A stretch of 64,000 nucleotides of DNA, from assembly GCA_914767715.1 (NCBI GenBank), contig OU612075.1, positions 20,708,001-20,772,000 of the forward strand, written 5' to 3'. Positions 61,182-64,000 of this stretch are shown here, in pieces (positions within the stretch are counted from its first letter, which is position 1; each line of letters opens with the position of its first letter). Position numbers and translations under genes: made by a program. The stretch comes from Membranipora membranacea (taxonomy: Eukaryota; Bryozoa; Gymnolaemata; Cheilostomatida; Membraniporidae). The notes under the pieces were generated by a model, which worked only from the letters and a program-made list of their open reading frames with translations, did no database searches and was not told the DNA's origin.

Positions 61182-63484
61182 ATGAAGAAAATTTATTTTC
61201 TGTTGGTGTGTTTTAGGTTTTATTGGATGCTCCAACCACAGTATGGCTACATACATCCTGATGAGTTTTTCCAAGGACCAGAAAAAATTGCAGGTAAAGT
61301 GAACAAGAAAAAATTGAACCCAAGGCATGTACAAGATTTATGAAATTGAAGAATATAGATGCCATATTTTTTCAACTTTTCTCATCTTACAGTGGAGTGG
61401 AGTGGGTTGACTCAGTGCACTACAATTTACTGAACACTAACAGCCACAGACCCATCAGGACAATACCAACTGAATGATCCATTTTCAAGAGGTTAACAAC
61501 ACACATATAGACTGACCAATGTGACAATTAATGTCTATATGAACATTTTGTTCCTGATGGCATGTGAGGTCCTAAAATTCAACTAAATGCCCTAGCTCTT
61601 TGGCCAGATTGGTAAAGATTCTTTAAGATAGATTAAGAAATCGTGTGGAAGTAGTCATTGCTTCTTCCCACCAAGCTCCTTTCATCAACATGATGAAAAA
61701 CTCTCACCAGTTAATCAAAATAATGTACTCAGGTTACGCGCGGTACTAAATGCAAACATATAGGCTACACATACTAGATGAGTAACTGTTAGATTAAGAA
61801 ACCATATGCGAATGTTTGCTGTGCTACAAAAAATATTGATGAACTTTATTGTTTACATATTCATCCCAAATGTTGTAATGTGTTTTGCAGGAGATGTCTT
61901 CAACTATGATGTGCACACGGCCTGGGAGTTTGATAGCGAGTTTCCTGTCCGTAGTACTTTTCTGTGGTACATGATTTGTGGCTACACTTTCTCATTTCTC
62001 AGAATACTCAGGCTAACTGGCTCAATATACAGCCTGGATTCCTACTGGCTGTTAGTAGCACCTAGAGTCATGATGACTCTTATAAGTCTTCTCACAGACA
62101 CTGCAAGTAAGTCATGTCACATGTTGAGCTCATGTTGGGATCATACATATATGTGTAGGCCTAACTGTGTATCCCCATTTATCCATCCGCTCCACTACAG
62201 AATATCACCAACCAGGGTTTCAAACAACTTCTCATTGATTAATAGCAGATTGCAGCCTATGCAGCCTACTGCATAGGGAAAAAGACCAAATTTAGTTTGG
62301 ATGGTTATTCAGCCAGAATTCTTGTAAAACATTTCTTCAATCAGGTACTCAAACTCAGCTAAAATAGAATACCACAGAGCAGTTTCCTGTTCCTGCTTTT
62401 ATTTAGCCTGTGCTCTATCACCATCACAGCAATGTCTTGGAACCTCCCCTAAACTGAAGTGTTACCCAGCTTAGAGTCAGCAACTACTTTGAGTTTTGCA
62501 TAGCGTAATGCACAAAGCCGATGCTGCCCAGCACATTATTTACCACCAATTAATGCATTGCTGCGAAACCTTGGTTGCCCTTTAACTAAAAATTCAATAA
62601 ACGATTCCATTTGAAGATCCAGATCATACATTGGCTAAATAATGTTTGAGGTTTAGATTGCCTAATTTTAGTTTAAATGTCAATATTACAGTAATGAGAG
62701 TGACAGACGAGTTGGGGTGCAGTCCTTACCTAGCTGGCTGTATATCAGCCACATCATATGTGACTCTGGTGTTCTATACGAGGACATTCTCTAACAGCCT
62801 GGAAAGCTTCTTCTTGGCTATACTTCTGGTGGCAGTGGTAGAGTATGTGCATCTGTGCAGAAAAGCCAAACTTACTGTAGCCATAGAAAATAGAAAACAG
62901 AAGAATAATTTTAAAAATCAAGAAGCTGAGACCAATGATGATAGTAATAATACTGATGGTGTCAATAATCTTAGTAATGGAGCTGCAGACACATCAACAG
63001 AAGAGAGTCAGCCACACTCAGAACATCAGACTGAGGAGCCATCCTCATCCTCAGTCTCTACTGATGAAACTAAAAGTGAAGCTGTTTACTCCAATGGTGG
63101 TATGCGTTACGCATCTCAACTCAACATGCAATATTTCTGACCATGAATCGTGAAACATTATTATTGTTAATTATCATCTCATAGTATAAGTATGTCATTC
63201 TTTCACACGTTTGTCAGTTTACAATCTAATGGTAAATGTGAATTGATCGATTCACATTGAATCGATCGATCAGTTCATGCAAGGGCTGATCGATCGATTC
63301 ACATTTTTCATTCAATTATCTTTTCATTTAGCATTTGGAACATTTGTTTTATAGAATCAGATAATCGATTTGACAGAGTAGAGCTGACGGTGTTGGGAAC
63401 AGAAGGATCAACAATAAGAACCAAAATGGGAGAGCTTATGGAACGTCATGTCATGGCTGCCAATAAAATACCAAACAATGAATT
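61182..63484 (+). CDS. PIGZ: GPI mannosyltransferase 4 (PIGZ/SMP3), 5' part; continues beyond window
   Basis: Adds the fourth mannose to the GPI anchor precursor from dolichol-phosphate-mannose in the ER (GT22 family). Exons: 61182-61293, 61891-62106, 62692-63099, 63355-63484, then a donor (GTGAGT) leading past the window. Exon 1 opens with a hydrophobic segment and YGYIHPDEFFQGPEKIAG; HPDEFFQ is the family's lumenal catalytic motif. Exon 2 gives FNYDVHTAWEF and PVRSTFLWY. Exon 3 gives SYVTLVFYTRTFSNSLES, nearly identical to human PIGZ. Unusually, exons 3-4 then code for a hydrophilic stretch of at least 100 residues rich in Asn, Ser, Glu and Thr, where vertebrate PIGZ has a short loop. If the exon 3 donor at 63100 were not used, a stop at 63138 would truncate the protein. 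Confidence 0.88.
63258..63301. repeat. Inverted repeat in a PIGZ intron
   Basis: TGAATCGATCGATCAG and its exact complement, separated by 12 nt. A related ATTGATCGATTCACAT string directly precedes it, so three related ATCGAT-rich blocks cluster here, just upstream of exon 4. Confidence 0.85.
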
Positions 63485-64000
63485 GTGAGTTAAGTCTGCT
63501 GGACTTATTCGGTATCTGATCACCTACCTCTTGAATATAGTTATATGCTTGACTGGTTTGCTTAACTCACTTCAGAACCAAAGACTTTATTTAATTCTTG
63601 CATTATCTCATGTTCTTAAAATACTACTACCAGTCAGGAGAAATATGTGTGCTCATTGAAGTCTGTATAGCTCAAAGATAACTTATTGAGGCTTCAATCT
63701 ATTTCAGAAACTGGTTGTCATAATCAGAGAATGAAATTAATGGATTGAATGATGATAGCATAATCTTTGACTAGTAACGTGGTAAAAAAGTCACCATTTC
63801 ACCTAGTCCATTGATTTCATACTCTGATTTTGATTTCCAGTTAGTGCAAATTATTTGTACGTTAGCCTAGGTGACAAATCTAAGATCTAAGCCTCTATAC
63901 GTGACTTTTGAGTTATACAGAATTCAATGAGCGCACATTCCCTGTCTCACAGGAGTTAGTTTACATCTGTTTGGATCGGATTGTCAAATTATCCTCACTC

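Overview
The window is nuclear DNA from an invertebrate animal. Genes are cut by many short GT-AG introns, intergenic DNA is AT-rich, and there are many transposable elements. The gene set (delta-tubulin, a 7-repeat protocadherin, a GM2-activator-like ML protein, a Diaphanous formin, a Mab-21/cGAS-like protein, a GPI mannosyltransferase) is metazoan. I cannot fix the phylum from the sequence alone. All exon models were read by hand from splice signals and reading phase, without transcripts.

Layout. 0-1.5 kb: decayed non-LTR reverse transcriptase. 2.4-7.6 kb (minus): delta-tubulin, TUBD1-like, 9 exons found, holding a minisatellite and a MITE in its introns. 7.8-9.7 kb: a partial duplicate of the 3' end of the protocadherin gene, itself hit by a 383-bp MITE. 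11.2-13.4 kb (minus): CR1/L2-like retroelement relic with a (GATT)n tail. 13.8-17 kb: local repeats, a mariner-type MITE, a tRNA-like SINE and a large inverted repeat. 17.6-31.4 kb (minus): a complete protocadherin of 14 exons and 1084 aa; every exon phase closes. Its second intron carries a 4.4-kb R2/NeSL-type retrotransposon with an intact 1110-aa ORF, flanked by two identical 140-bp direct repeats. 32-34 kb: another CR1/L2-like relic. 34.1-37.0 kb (minus): GM2-activator-like secreted protein, 5 exons, 207 aa. 38.7-54.8 kb (minus): Diaphanous-related formin with GBD/FH3, FH1, FH2 and DAD, plus two candidate in-frame microexons. 41.2-44.0 kb (plus): a 769-aa Mab-21/cGAS-like nucleotidyltransferase gene nested in a formin intron on the opposite strand. 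55-61 kb: no gene recognised. 61.2 kb to the edge (plus): the start of PIGZ/SMP3.

No operon logic applies and the genes look functionally unrelated. The most interesting points are the retrotransposon with long terminal direct repeats that could fold into a nested pseudoknot, the nested cGAS-like gene with an apparently complete metal-binding acidic triad, the delta-tubulin model that joins in frame without the usual early conserved tubulin segment, and the protocadherin-tail duplication whose coding part is far better preserved than its flanks.
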